Below are positions 33,541-42,139 of a DNA stretch of 64,000 nt, in pieces. Made by a program: the position numbers and the translations under genes. Source of the DNA: Paractinoplanes bogorensis (GTDB taxonomy: Bacteria; Actinomycetota; Actinomycetes; Mycobacteriales; Micromonosporaceae). The stretch lies in NCBI RefSeq assembly GCF_018829635.1, contig NZ_JAHKKG010000006.1, forward strand, positions 620,001 through 684,000, given 5' to 3'. How positions within the stretch are numbered: position 1 is the first letter of the stretch; each line of letters begins with the position of its first letter. Below the pieces are notes generated by a model that saw only the letters and a program-made list of their open reading frames with translations, was not told where the DNA came from and did not search any database.

Positions 33541-34560
33541 ATGGGCGGCGTGACCCGTGATCCGCAGCGCGCGACGCTGGCCGTCGTCGCACGGGAGGCC
33601 GGCGTGTCCGTGCCGACCGTGTCCAAGGTGGTGAACGGGCGGAGCGACGTGTCACCCGAGACCCGGGCCCGGATCGAGACCCTGCTGCTGCGCCACGGCT
33701 ACGTCGCGCGTGGCCTCGGCGGGGCACAACCTGGTTCCCGTACGGTGGAAATGGTCTTCGATGCGATGAAGACCCCCAACAATCTCGACATCCTGCACGG
33801 CGCGCTCGAGGCGGCCACGGCCGAGGGCGTCGACGTGGTGGTCGGCACCGTCCCCGAAGATCCGCTGGGCGCGGCCTGGGCCCGGCGCATGACGGCGGCC
33901 CACCGCGAGGGCCTGATCCTGGTCACGTCCGAGATCAACAGCCAGCAGTGGCGGCAGTTCGCCGAGCAGAACATCCCCGTGGTCACGATCGACCCGATCA
34001 ACCTGCCCGGCCCCGACGTGCCCAGCGTCGGCGCCACCAACTTCAACGGCGGCATGGCGGCCACCACGCACCTGCTCGAGCTCGGTCACCGGCGGATCGG
34101 ATTCGTCGAGGGCCCGCCGGGCGCGATGGTGGCCATCGCCCGGCTGCACGGCTATCACGCCGCCCTGTCGCAACACGGCCTGACCGGCGATCCCGGGCTG
34201 ATGACGGCCGGACCGTTCTCGTTCGAGACCGGCTTCTCGGCCGGGCTCGAGCTGCTCGGCCGGAAGGAGCGGCCGACCGCCCTGTTCGCCTCGAGCGACG
34301 GCCAGGCGCTGGGCGTGATCGAGGCGGCGCGCACGCTGGGCCTGCGCGTGCCCGAGGACGTGAGCGTGGTCGGCTTCGACGACATCAACGCGGCCCGGTG
34401 GTCGGCACCGCCGCTGACCACCGTCCGCCAGCCGTTCGCCGAGATGGGCCGGGTCGCCATGCGCCGGCTGCTGCGGCTGATCGCGGGGGAGACGCTGGCC
34501 TCGCCGCGGATCGAGCTGGCGACTGAACTGATCATCCGGAAATCGACCGCCGCGGCCTGA
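33541..34560 (+). CDS. LacI-family transcriptional regulator
   Basis: Protein of 339 residues (ATG 33541; GTG 33550 is an alternative). HTH: LAVVAREAGVSVPTVSKVVNGRSDVSPETRARIETLLLRHGYVAR. Ligand domain of type 1 periplasmic fold with FASSDGQALGVIEAARTLGLRVPEDVSVVGFDDINAARWSAPPLTTVRQPFAEMG. It is followed directly by a GH120-type xylosidase gene whose promoter carries CGAAAG palindromes. It is therefore probably a xylooligosaccharide-responsive repressor. Sugar identity is inference. Confidence 0.93.
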   Translation: MGGVTRDPQRATLAVVAREAGVSVPTVSKVVNGRSDVSPETRARIETLLLRHGYVARGLGGAQPGSRTVEMVFDAMKTPNNLDILHGALEAATAEGVDVVVGTVPEDPLGAAWARRMTAAHREGLILVTSEINSQQWRQFAEQNIPVVTIDPINLPGPDVPSVGATNFNGGMAATTHLLELGHRRIGFVEGPPGAMVAIARLHGYHAALSQHGLTGDPGLMTAGPFSFETGFSAGLELLGRKERPTALFASSDGQALGVIEAARTLGLRVPEDVSVVGFDDINAARWSAPPLTTVRQPFAEMGRVAMRRLLRLIAGETLASPRIELATELIIRKSTAAA

Positions 34561-34571
34561 TCGCCGTCATG

Positions 34572-34644
34572 CTCGAAAGGCTCGACCGTGACCCGGTTCG
34601 AAAGTTTTCGACGCCTTGACATGATCTTTTCGAAATCTTACCGT
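34572..34644 (+). promoter_or_regulatory. Promoter with LacI-type operators before the GH120 gene
   Basis: TTGACA (34616-34621) and TACCGT (34639-34644) are spaced by 17 bases. The near-perfect palindrome TTCGAAAGTTTTCGA (34597-34611) touches the -35 box, TTTTCGAAAT (34627-34636) lies between the boxes, and CTCGAAAGG (34572) is a further half site. The arrangement suits repression by the adjacent LacI protein. Confidence 0.65.
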
Positions 34645-34678
34645 TACGCGGGCTCCAGCGACGAAGGTGCGTGACCAG

Positions 34679-36646
34679 ATGACTTCTGAATTCCACGTGG
34701 CGACAACCGGTTCGGATTCGGCCTCCGGCACCGCGGACGAGCCGTTCCGGACGATCAACCGCGCGGCCGCCCTGGCCCAGGCCGGCGACACCGTGACCGT
34801 GCACGCCGGCGAGTACCGCGAATGGGTCAAGCCCCGCCGCGGCGGGCTCAGCGACGCCCGCCGCATCACCTACCGCGCCGCCGAGGGCGAGCACGTGGTC
34901 ATCAAGGGCTCCGAGCGGGTCACCGGCTGGGTTCAGGAATCCGGGACGGTGTGGCGCGCCGACGTTCCGAATGCTTTGTTCGGCGACTTCAACCCGTACG
35001 GGGAAGAGGTTTCCGGTGATTGGATCGTCTATCCGGAGGGCGCCGCGCACAAGCACCTCGGGGACGTCTATCTCAACGGGCTGAGCTTCTACGAGGTCGA
35101 CTCGGCCGACGCTGTCGCCGCACCCGTCGCCCGCACGGAAATCGTCGACAACTGGACGGCGACGACGTCGCCCATTCTGAATGCCGACCAGACCACGCTG
35201 GTGTGGCACGCGTCCGTCGGCGAGGAGTCGACGACGATCCGGGCCAATTTCCAGGGTGCGGATCCGAACACCGAGCTGGTCGAGATCAACGTACGGCGAT
35301 CGGTGTTCTTCCCGGTTGTTCCGCATCTCGACTACATCACCGTGCGTGGCTTCGAGCTGGCCCAGGCGGCCACGCCGTGGACCCCGCCGACCGCCGACCA
35401 GCCCGGGCTCATCGGGCCGAACTGGTCGAAGGGCTGGATCATCGAGGACAACGTCATCCACGACGCCAAGACCTCGGCCGTTTCGATCGGTAAGGAAGCG
35501 TCGACCGGCCACAACTACGCCACCGAGCGCGGCGACAAGCCCGGTTATCAATACCAGCTCGAGTCGGTCTTCTCCGCGCAGCAGATCGGGTGGGACAAGG
35601 AGCACATCGGCTCCCACGTGATTCGCCGCAACACCATTTACGACTGCGGGCAGAACGGCATCGTCGGCCATCTCGGATGCGTGTTCTCGACCATCGAGGA
35701 CAACCACATCTACAACATCGCCCTCAAGCGCGAGTACTACGGCTACGAGATCGGCGGCATCAAACTGCACGCCGCGATCGACGTGGAGATCCGGCACAAC
35801 CGCATCCACGACTGCTCGCTCGGCACCTGGCTCGACTGGCAGACGCAGGGCACGCGCATCTCGCGCAACGTGTTCCACAACAACAGCCGCGACATCTTCA
35901 TCGAGGTCAGCCACGGCCCGTACATCGTCGAGCACAACGTCTTCGCCTCCCCGGCGTCGATCGAGCTGTTCAGCCAGGGCGGCGCGTTCATCAGCAACCT
36001 GATCCTGGGCACGGTGCGCGTCGAGGCGGTCATGGATCGGGCCACGCCCTACCACCGGCCGCACAGCACGCAGGTGGCCGGCTACGCGTACATCCGGGCC
36101 GGGGACGACCGCTGGTTCGGCAATCTCTTCGTGGGGGGAGACGCTTCCCTCGCGTACGGGGTGGGGGCCGAGGGCAAGGAGCCGGCGTTGACCGGCACCT
36201 CGGCGTACGACGGCTACCCGGCCTCGTTCGCGGACTACATCGAGCGGATCCAGTCGCAGCCGCCGGGCGACCACCAGCGCTACCTCGACGTGGTGCAGGC
36301 GGTCTACACGGGCGGCAACGTCTATGCGGCGGGCGCCCGCCCCTTCGACGGCGAGACCAACCCGCTGGTCCTCCCGTCCGGCACGGCCGCTGTCCTGGAG
36401 GACGGCGACGGCGTGTACCTGGTGGCCACGCTGCCGGGCGAGTTCGACGGTGCCCGCTCGGCACCGGTGTCGGGCCGCGACCTCGAGCGGGTCCGCTTCG
36501 CCGACGCCGAGTTCGAGGAGCGCGACGGCACACCCGCCGTGATGGACGTCGACCTGGTCGGAACCGTCAAGGCCGCCGACGGCCGTTTCGCCGCTGGGCC
36601 GCTGGCCACGCTGGCCTCGGGGGAGTCCCGCACCCGCATCTGGTGA
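34679..36646 (+). CDS. GH120-type beta-xylosidase (right-handed beta-helix)
   Basis: Protein of 655 residues without a signal peptide, so cytoplasmic. It starts TSEFHVATTGSDSASGTADEPFRTINRAAALAQAGDTVTVHAGEYREWV, the usual opening of GH120 enzymes such as Thermoanaerobacterium XylC. A right-handed parallel beta-helix fills the middle (repeated HNRIHD, RNVFHNN turns). Asp386 in TWLDWQTQG and Glu409 in IFIEVSHGP are 23 residues apart, as are nucleophile Asp382 and acid/base Glu405 of XylC. Expected to release xylose from xylobiose-type oligomers inside the cell. The preceding LacI regulator supports a sugar role. Confidence 0.87.
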   Translation: MTSEFHVATTGSDSASGTADEPFRTINRAAALAQAGDTVTVHAGEYREWVKPRRGGLSDARRITYRAAEGEHVVIKGSERVTGWVQESGTVWRADVPNALFGDFNPYGEEVSGDWIVYPEGAAHKHLGDVYLNGLSFYEVDSADAVAAPVARTEIVDNWTATTSPILNADQTTLVWHASVGEESTTIRANFQGADPNTELVEINVRRSVFFPVVPHLDYITVRGFELAQAATPWTPPTADQPGLIGPNWSKGWIIEDNVIHDAKTSAVSIGKEASTGHNYATERGDKPGYQYQLESVFSAQQIGWDKEHIGSHVIRRNTIYDCGQNGIVGHLGCVFSTIEDNHIYNIALKREYYGYEIGGIKLHAAIDVEIRHNRIHDCSLGTWLDWQTQGTRISRNVFHNNSRDIFIEVSHGPYIVEHNVFASPASIELFSQGGAFISNLILGTVRVEAVMDRATPYHRPHSTQVAGYAYIRAGDDRWFGNLFVGGDASLAYGVGAEGKEPALTGTSAYDGYPASFADYIERIQSQPPGDHQRYLDVVQAVYTGGNVYAAGARPFDGETNPLVLPSGTAAVLEDGDGVYLVATLPGEFDGARSAPVSGRDLERVRFADAEFEERDGTPAVMDVDLVGTVKAADGRFAAGPLATLASGESRTRIW

Positions 36647-36735
36647 GCCTCGGCCGCGCCCCTCGACACGTCCGGTCGTCGAGGCCTGAATCACCCCGCG
36701 GAACAACCTCGTCGTGTTCAGCGCTGAACCCAGGC

Positions 36736-37725
36736 GTGATCAACTCGCGGCTCTCGCTGCTGGACCGCTCGCGCACCCGGGCCGGCGAGGCCTCTCCGAT
36801 CGCGCTTCACGAGACGGTGGCGCGCGCGGTCCGGGCCGAGTGGCTCGGTTACGACCGTGTGTGGGTGGCCGAGCACCACAGCGTTCCCGGCATCGCGGGA
36901 TCGGCGCCCGCGGTGCTGCTGACCGCGATAGCCGGCGCCACCACGACCATCCGGATCGGGTCGGCCGGCGTGATGCTGCCCCACCACCAGCCGCTCGTGG
37001 TGGCCGAGCAGTTCGCCACCCTGGCCGCCTTCGCGCCCGGCCGGGTCGACCTGGGGCTGGGCCGGTCGCCCGGGTTCACCCCGCCCGTACGCCGGGCGCT
37101 GCGCCAGACCGACCACGACTTCGCCGCCGACGTGACCGAGTTGCGCGGCTACCTCACCGGCCGGTCCGAGGTCAGCCTGCACCCGCGACCCGACGGTCCG
37201 ATTCCCCTGTACGTGCTGGCCACCGGCGCCGGGCTGCAGGTCGCGGCCGCGCTCGGTCTACCGGTGATCGTCGGCGGCCCGCTGCTGTGGTCCGACGGCG
37301 GGGCGCTGGCCGAATACCGGCGTGCCTTCCGGCCGTCGCCGCAACAGCCCGAACCGTGGGTGGCGGTCAGCCTCGACGTGCTGATCACCGACGACCCCGA
37401 CCTCATCCTCCCCGAGGCGTGGGCGATGGCCCGCAGCCGTACGGAGGGGGAGTTCCCGCCCCTCGAGCCGGTAGCCGTGGTGCGGGCCGCCACCAAGACT
37501 TCTCGGCAGCAGCAGTATCTCGAGCAGACCGTGGCCGCGGCCATCACCGGCCCGCGAGCTCGGGTCGAGAGCCGCCTGGCCGAGCTGCTCGAGCGCACCG
37601 GAGCAGCCGAGTTGGTGGCCGCGGGCAGCACGTACGACCGGGCCGCTCTGGCCGCCTCGGACGCGGCGCTGGCCGCTCTCTTCGACCGCGGACACCCGAC
37701 GAACGGTTCGCTGAGCCGGCCCTGA
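36736..37725 (+). CDS. LLM-class (luciferase-like) flavin-dependent oxidoreductase
   Basis: Protein of 329 residues from GTG 36736. Start INSRLSLLDRSRTRAGEASPIALHETVARAVRAEWLGYDRVWVAEHHSVPGIAGSAPAVLL and RIGSAGVMLPHHQPLVVAEQFATLAAFAPGRVDLGLGRSPG are typical of the MsnO8-like group of bacterial-luciferase relatives (TIM barrel, FMN-dependent). Substrate unknown. It lies between the xylosidase and a PLP enzyme on the same strand, 154 bases from the latter, so not clearly in one operon. Confidence 0.92.
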   Translation: MINSRLSLLDRSRTRAGEASPIALHETVARAVRAEWLGYDRVWVAEHHSVPGIAGSAPAVLLTAIAGATTTIRIGSAGVMLPHHQPLVVAEQFATLAAFAPGRVDLGLGRSPGFTPPVRRALRQTDHDFAADVTELRGYLTGRSEVSLHPRPDGPIPLYVLATGAGLQVAAALGLPVIVGGPLLWSDGGALAEYRRAFRPSPQQPEPWVAVSLDVLITDDPDLILPEAWAMARSRTEGEFPPLEPVAVVRAATKTSRQQQYLEQTVAAAITGPRARVESRLAELLERTGAAELVAAGSTYDRAALAASDAALAALFDRGHPTNGSLSRP

Positions 37726-37879
37726 CGACATACGACGGCCGACGAACCGTCTGTCCGGTCGAGCCGAGTGCGGGCGAGTCCGGACGAAAAAGCCCGTTAT
37801 CCGGTGTTCGTCATCTCTCGTTGGATGGTTCGGTGCCGCCTGGCACGTTGATACCTGAACCAACGGAGTGTTTGCCGCA

Positions 37880-39202
37880 ATGGTCAACCGCGACGCCATC
37901 CGTGGCTACGCCGCGAACCCGTTCACCGGCTTCCCGGCCGGTCACCGCTACGCCGACGACGTCACAGACGGCGGTCTGCTCGACATCATGGCCGCGCGGA
38001 CGTGGTTCGATCGCATCGACGCCAGCCGCGACGCGAACGCGTACACGTTCGGCCTGCCGCTCGACACCCGGGCCGCGGCCACGAGCGGGTTCGCCGGGCA
38101 GGAGCTGACGGTCTTCTCGACGTACGGCTATCTCGGGCTCAACGGTCACCCGCGGATCACCGCGGCCGCGGCCGAGGCGGTGGAGCGGTGGGGCACCTCG
38201 ACCGGCGGTGTGCGCCTGCTGACCGGCACCATTCAGCTGCACCTGGACACCGAACGCGATCTGGCCGCCTACCTCGGCACCCAGGCGAGCGCGCTGTTTG
38301 CGAACGGGTACGACGCCAACGTCGCCGCCATCTCGGGTGTCGTCGGTCGCCGGGACGTCGCGATCCTGGACGAGAAGGCGCACCGCAGCGTCTTCGACGG
38401 GTGTCGTCTGGCCGGCTGCCGGGTGGTGAAGTTCCGGCACAACGACATGACCCATCTCGACAGCTTGCTGGCCGAGCACACCGGGGGCGCCGGTCGGGTG
38501 CTCGTCGCGGTCGACGGCGTCTATTCGATGGACGGCGACCTCGCTCCGCTCGAGGACCTGGTGCGGCTCAAGCACCGTTACGGCGCCTTCCTGCTGCTCG
38601 ACGAGTCGCACGCGATCGGCGTGATCGGCAAGGACGGCCGGGGTACGGCCTCGCACGCGGGGGTCATGCCGGCCGAGGTCGACATCATGACCGGCTCGCT
38701 GGGCAAGGCGTTCCCGTCCGGCGGCGGCTTCGTCGCCGGATCCCGCGGTCTGATCATGTATCTCCAGCACGGCACCGCGCCGTACATGTTCTCGTCGGCG
38801 CTGACCCCGGCCAACACCGCCGCCATCCGGGAGGCCATCCGGGTTGTCGTCGAGGAGCCCGAACACCGCGAGCGGATGGACGTGAACACGGCGCGGCTCC
38901 GCGCGATCGTCGCCGGCGCCGGGCTCGACCACGGCCCCACGGCGACTCCGATCGTGCCGGTGATTCTGGGGGACACCTTGCGTACGTACGCGTGGGCCCG
39001 TCGGCTGCTGGACTTCGGCATCTACACCTCCGCCGTACCCGCCCCGGCCGTGCCGGAAGGCCAGTCACGGCTGCGACTGTGTGCCACGGCCGGCCACACG
39101 GCCGACGACCTCGACCGTCTGGAGCAGGCCCTCCGGACGATCCGGGCGGGCGAAGCGGCTCAGGCCAGGTCGCGCAGCCGGGACAGGGCCGACGACCAGT
39201 AG
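37880..39202 (+). CDS. AONS-fold PLP-dependent acyltransferase/aminotransferase
   Basis: Protein of 440 residues; ATG 37880 with GGAG upstream. Alpha-oxoamine synthase pattern: GxSTGGVRLLTGTIQLH, SALFANGYDANVAAISGVVGRRDVAILDEKAHRSVFDGCRLAG, VDGVYSMDGDLAPL, LLLDESHAIGVIG, and PLP-lysine in MTGSLGKAFPSGGGF. Resembles 8-amino-7-oxononanoate synthase and serine-palmitoyltransferase-type enzymes that join an amino acid to an acyl-CoA/ACP. No biotin or sphingolipid genes are near. The 3' end overlaps the convergent ArsR gene by 43 bases. Confidence 0.88.
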   Translation: MVNRDAIRGYAANPFTGFPAGHRYADDVTDGGLLDIMAARTWFDRIDASRDANAYTFGLPLDTRAAATSGFAGQELTVFSTYGYLGLNGHPRITAAAAEAVERWGTSTGGVRLLTGTIQLHLDTERDLAAYLGTQASALFANGYDANVAAISGVVGRRDVAILDEKAHRSVFDGCRLAGCRVVKFRHNDMTHLDSLLAEHTGGAGRVLVAVDGVYSMDGDLAPLEDLVRLKHRYGAFLLLDESHAIGVIGKDGRGTASHAGVMPAEVDIMTGSLGKAFPSGGGFVAGSRGLIMYLQHGTAPYMFSSALTPANTAAIREAIRVVVEEPEHRERMDVNTARLRAIVAGAGLDHGPTATPIVPVILGDTLRTYAWARRLLDFGIYTSAVPAPAVPEGQSRLRLCATAGHTADDLDRLEQALRTIRAGEAAQARSRSRDRADDQ

Positions 39203-39471
39203 GACTCGTACTTGGCCAGCCACGGGGCCAACGCCCTGGACATCGCGTCCGCGTTCAGGGCGTAGCGCTGGTGGCGGCCCTCGCGCGTGGCCGTCACCAG
39301 GTCGGCCGCCCGCAACGCCATCAGGTGTTTGGAGATGCCCGAGGCGACCAGCTCCGGGAAGTGGCCGGCCAGGTCGCCGACGGTCTGTGGGCCCAGTTCG
39401 GCCAGCAGGTCGAGGATGCGACGGCGGGTCGGGTCGGCCAGGGCCCGGAACAGGTCGTCCTGCTCAGACAC
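39160..39471 (-). CDS. ArsR-family transcriptional regulator
   Basis: Protein of 103 residues: DDLFRALADPTRRRILDLLAELGPQTVGDLAGHFPELVASGISKHLMALRAADLVTATREGRHQRYAL is an ArsR winged helix of the non-metal type. Its start overlaps the end of the SRPBCC gene by eight bases. Probably binds the palindromes upstream of that gene. Confidence 0.92.
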   Translation of the reverse strand: MSEQDDLFRALADPTRRRILDLLAELGPQTVGDLAGHFPELVASGISKHLMALRAADLVTATREGRHQRYALNADAMSRALAPWLAKYESYWSSALSRLRDLA

Positions 39472-39877
39472 CGGCCGCGGCCACGGCGTCGGCGAGGCGG
39501 GCGAGGATCTGGTGCTGGTCGGCGCCCCGCTCGTACGCCTCCCTGGTCGCCTCCCAGCCGGGCTTGCCGATGCCGGCGAAACCGTCGTGGACCAGCGCGA
39601 CCCGGGTGCCGGTGGCGGCCGGGTCGAGGGTGATGACCAGGCGGCCGGGGTGGACCCAGCCCGCGTCCTCCTCGAGCCACGACAGCACGAGCCGGCCCTC
39701 GGGGACCATCTCGAGGACCACGCCGCTGATCCCGGGCATGCGCCAGGCTCCGCCCACCTGGGCGTCGATCTCGATGTCGGGGGACATCCAGCGGCGCAGG
39801 CCCTCCTGCGTCGACAGCCAGCGCCAGACGACGCTGGGCGGGGCGGGGATGTCGATCGTTCGCGTCACCTCGGGCAC
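39464..39877 (-). CDS. SRPBCC / AHSA1-domain protein
   Basis: Protein of 137 residues (GTG): VTRTIDIPAPPSVVWRWLSTQEGLRRWMSPDIEIDAQVGGAWRMPG...GRLVLSWLEEDAGW..GRLVITLDPAATGTRVALVHDGF is an AHSA1-like START fold. First gene of a two-gene operon with ArsR, the reverse order of the module at 19-20 kb. Confidence 0.9.
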   Translation of the reverse strand: MPEVTRTIDIPAPPSVVWRWLSTQEGLRRWMSPDIEIDAQVGGAWRMPGISGVVLEMVPEGRLVLSWLEEDAGWVHPGRLVITLDPAATGTRVALVHDGFAGIGKPGWEATREAYERGADQHQILARLADAVAAAGV

Positions 39878-39904
39878 GGTGGCCTCCTCAACGTCTTACC
39901 GCTT

Positions 39905-39927
39905 GGTAATGCATTACCGTACGGTAA
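39905..39927. promoter_or_regulatory. Two interlocked 14-bp palindromes, ArsR operator
   Basis: GGTAATGCATTACC (39905-39918) and TTACCGTACGGTAA (39914-39927) are each perfectly symmetric and share five bases. They lie between the divergent SRPBCC/ArsR operon (start 39877) and the hydrolase gene (start 39962), so both directions could be controlled. Confidence 0.7.
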
Positions 39928-39961
39928 GACATCGCGACCGTCAAAAGGTAGGGTCAGGGGC

Positions 39962-40759
39962 ATGGCGACCTTCAGAACCAGTGACGGAGTACGCCTGAAC
40001 TACGCCGACGAGGGCACGGGTACGCCGGTGGTGCTGATCGCCGGGTTCTGCGCCCCGCTGGAGAGCTGGGAACTGCAACGCGCGGCCCTGGCCGGCGCCG
40101 GCTATCGGGTCGTCGGGTTCGATCGGCGCTCGCACGGCGGGTCGGAGTCACCCGCGTACGGGCAAAGACTCTCGCGCCACGGCAAGGATCTGCGGGAACT
40201 GCTCGTGGAGCTCGCGCTCGACGACGCCGTGCTCGTCGGCGGGTCGATGGGGGCGAGCACGATCTGGGCCTACTACGACCTGTTCGGCGCCGAGCGGGTG
40301 CGGGCCGTGGTCACCATCGACCAGACGCCCAAGCTGGTCAACGACGAATCGTGGGGCCACGGGTTCTACGGGCTCAACCGTGACAACGTGGGCACCTTCT
40401 TCGACCACGGCATCCCCGACACCGGGCGCGGTCTGCGCGGGCAGCGGCTCGAGGGGATCAACCGGGTGGTCGAGGCGCTGGGTCGCGCGCCCGAGTTCGC
40501 CGACGGGCGTACGCCGGAACGCCGTGCCCTGCTGCAGAACCACACCGAGGCCGACTGGCGCGACGTGATCGCCCGGATGAGCGTGCCCAGCCTGTTCATC
40601 GCCGGGCGGCAGAGCCAGCTCTGGCCGTGCGAGCACGCCGAGGCCGCGGCGGCCACCAACCGGCTGGCCTCCGTGGTCACGCTCGACGACTGCGGGCACG
40701 CGGCCAACCTCGACCAGCCCGAGCTGACCAACGCGGCGATCCTGGAGTTCCTGAAATGA
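39962..40759 (+). CDS. Alpha/beta hydrolase
   Basis: Protein of 265 residues. Canonical fold: VVLIAGFCAPLESWELQ (oxyanion strand), VVGFDRRSHGGS, nucleophile Ser95 in VGGSMGAS and the C-terminal catalytic His in DDCGHAANLDQPELTNAAILEFL. Related to haloperoxidase/esterase-like enzymes. Coupled by ATGA to an FAD-linked oxidase gene. Confidence 0.92.
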   Translation: MATFRTSDGVRLNYADEGTGTPVVLIAGFCAPLESWELQRAALAGAGYRVVGFDRRSHGGSESPAYGQRLSRHGKDLRELLVELALDDAVLVGGSMGASTIWAYYDLFGAERVRAVVTIDQTPKLVNDESWGHGFYGLNRDNVGTFFDHGIPDTGRGLRGQRLEGINRVVEALGRAPEFADGRTPERRALLQNHTEADWRDVIARMSVPSLFIAGRQSQLWPCEHAEAAAATNRLASVVTLDDCGHAANLDQPELTNAAILEFLK

Positions 40760-42126
40760 TCCGTGAGCTCGAAGGCCTCGATCTTATCGACGACGCCGAC
40801 GTCCTCGAGAGCCTCAGTCATGACGATGCCGAGTGGGCCCCGTACGGGAAAGCCTTTGCCGCCGTACGCCCGCGGAGCACCGACGACGTCCGGCGGGTCG
40901 TCGCGGCCTGCGCCAAGCGCAACATCCCGATCGTGACCCGCGGGGCCGGCACCGGGCTGTCCGGCGGGGCCAACGCGGTCGACGGCGCGATGATCATCGA
41001 CCTGTCCAGGATGAACGCGATCGTCGAGATCGACGCCGACAATATGACCGCCACCGTGCAGCCCGGCGTGATCAACGACGACCTCAAGAAGGCGGTCGCC
41101 GAGCACGGGCTCTGGTATCCGCCCGACCCGGCCAGCGCGCCCTGGTCGACGATCGGCGGCAACGTGTCGACCAACGCCGGCGGTCTGTGCTGCCTCAAGT
41201 ACGGGGTGACCCGCGACTACGTGCTCGGGCTGGAGGCGGTCGTGGGCGGGCCGGCCGGCGACTACGGCACCGTCGTGCGGCTCGGACGGCGTACGACGAA
41301 AGGGGTCAGCGGTTATGACCTGGCCGGGCTCTTCACCGGATCCGAGGGCACGTTCGGGGTGATAACCGAGGTCACCGTACGACTTCGTCCCGCGCGCCGG
41401 GAAGCGCCCCGAACCGTGGTCGGCGCGTTCGGCAGCGTGGTGGCCGCCGGTGAAGCAGTAGCCGCGATCACCCGGGCCGGACTGCTGCCCGCCGCCCTCG
41501 AACTGCTCGACCGCACGTGCCTGCGGGCCGTCGAAGACTGGAAACACCTGGGCCTCGAGGCCGACGCCGCCGCCCTGCTGCTGGCCCAGCTCGACTCACC
41601 CGGCCGGGCCGGCGACGACGAGGCCACCGCGGTCGCCGAGGTGTTCCGGGCGGCCGGCGCGATGTGGGCCGAACAGTCGACCGACGAGGTCGAGGCCGAG
41701 GCGCTGTTCGCCGCCCGCCGGCTCGCCTACCCGGCCCTGGAACGGCTCGGCCCGGTGCTCACCGAAGACGTCTGCGTCCCCCGCTCGCAGGTGCCGCACA
41801 TGCTGGCCGCGATCGAAGAGATCGCGACACGGCACGGCACCACGATCGCCACCATCGCGCACGCCGGCGACGGCAACCTGCACCCGCTGATCCTGGCCCC
41901 GGCCGGCGACGAGGACGCGAAGCGTGCGGCCCAGGCGGCGTTCGACGAGATGCTGAGCGCGGCCATCGCGGTCGGCGGCACGGTCACCGGCGAACACGGC
42001 GTGGGCCTGCTCAAGCGGGCGGGCATGCGGCAGGAACTGTCGCCCGCGGTGCTCGCCATGCAGCTCGCGGTGAAGCAGACACTCGACCCGCTGAATCTCT
42101 TCAACCCCACCAAGGTGGTCGGGTAG
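40756..42126 (+). CDS. FAD-binding oxidase, GlcD/D-lactate dehydrogenase type
   Basis: Protein of 456 residues, ATG overlapping the hydrolase stop. VAO/PCMH FAD domain: VTRGAGTGLSGGANAV, PWSTIGGNVSTNAGGLCCLKYG, GLFTGSEGTFGVITEVTVRL. C-terminal FAD-oxidase domain: TIAHAGDGNLHPLIL and GTVTGEHGVGLLKR. Expected to oxidise a 2-hydroxyacid (glycolate or D-lactate type) and pass electrons to a quinone or other acceptor. No FeS subunit (GlcF) is nearby. Confidence 0.93.
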   Translation: MIRELEGLDLIDDADVLESLSHDDAEWAPYGKAFAAVRPRSTDDVRRVVAACAKRNIPIVTRGAGTGLSGGANAVDGAMIIDLSRMNAIVEIDADNMTATVQPGVINDDLKKAVAEHGLWYPPDPASAPWSTIGGNVSTNAGGLCCLKYGVTRDYVLGLEAVVGGPAGDYGTVVRLGRRTTKGVSGYDLAGLFTGSEGTFGVITEVTVRLRPARREAPRTVVGAFGSVVAAGEAVAAITRAGLLPAALELLDRTCLRAVEDWKHLGLEADAAALLLAQLDSPGRAGDDEATAVAEVFRAAGAMWAEQSTDEVEAEALFAARRLAYPALERLGPVLTEDVCVPRSQVPHMLAAIEEIATRHGTTIATIAHAGDGNLHPLILAPAGDEDAKRAAQAAFDEMLSAAIAVGGTVTGEHGVGLLKRAGMRQELSPAVLAMQLAVKQTLDPLNLFNPTKVVG

Positions 42127-42139
42127 TAGCGTCCCGGCC

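Noticed and set aside
37826-37860. Sigma-54 type promoter (TGGCAC...) before the AONS-like gene
   Set aside because: The second box is absent and actinobacteria generally lack sigma-54.
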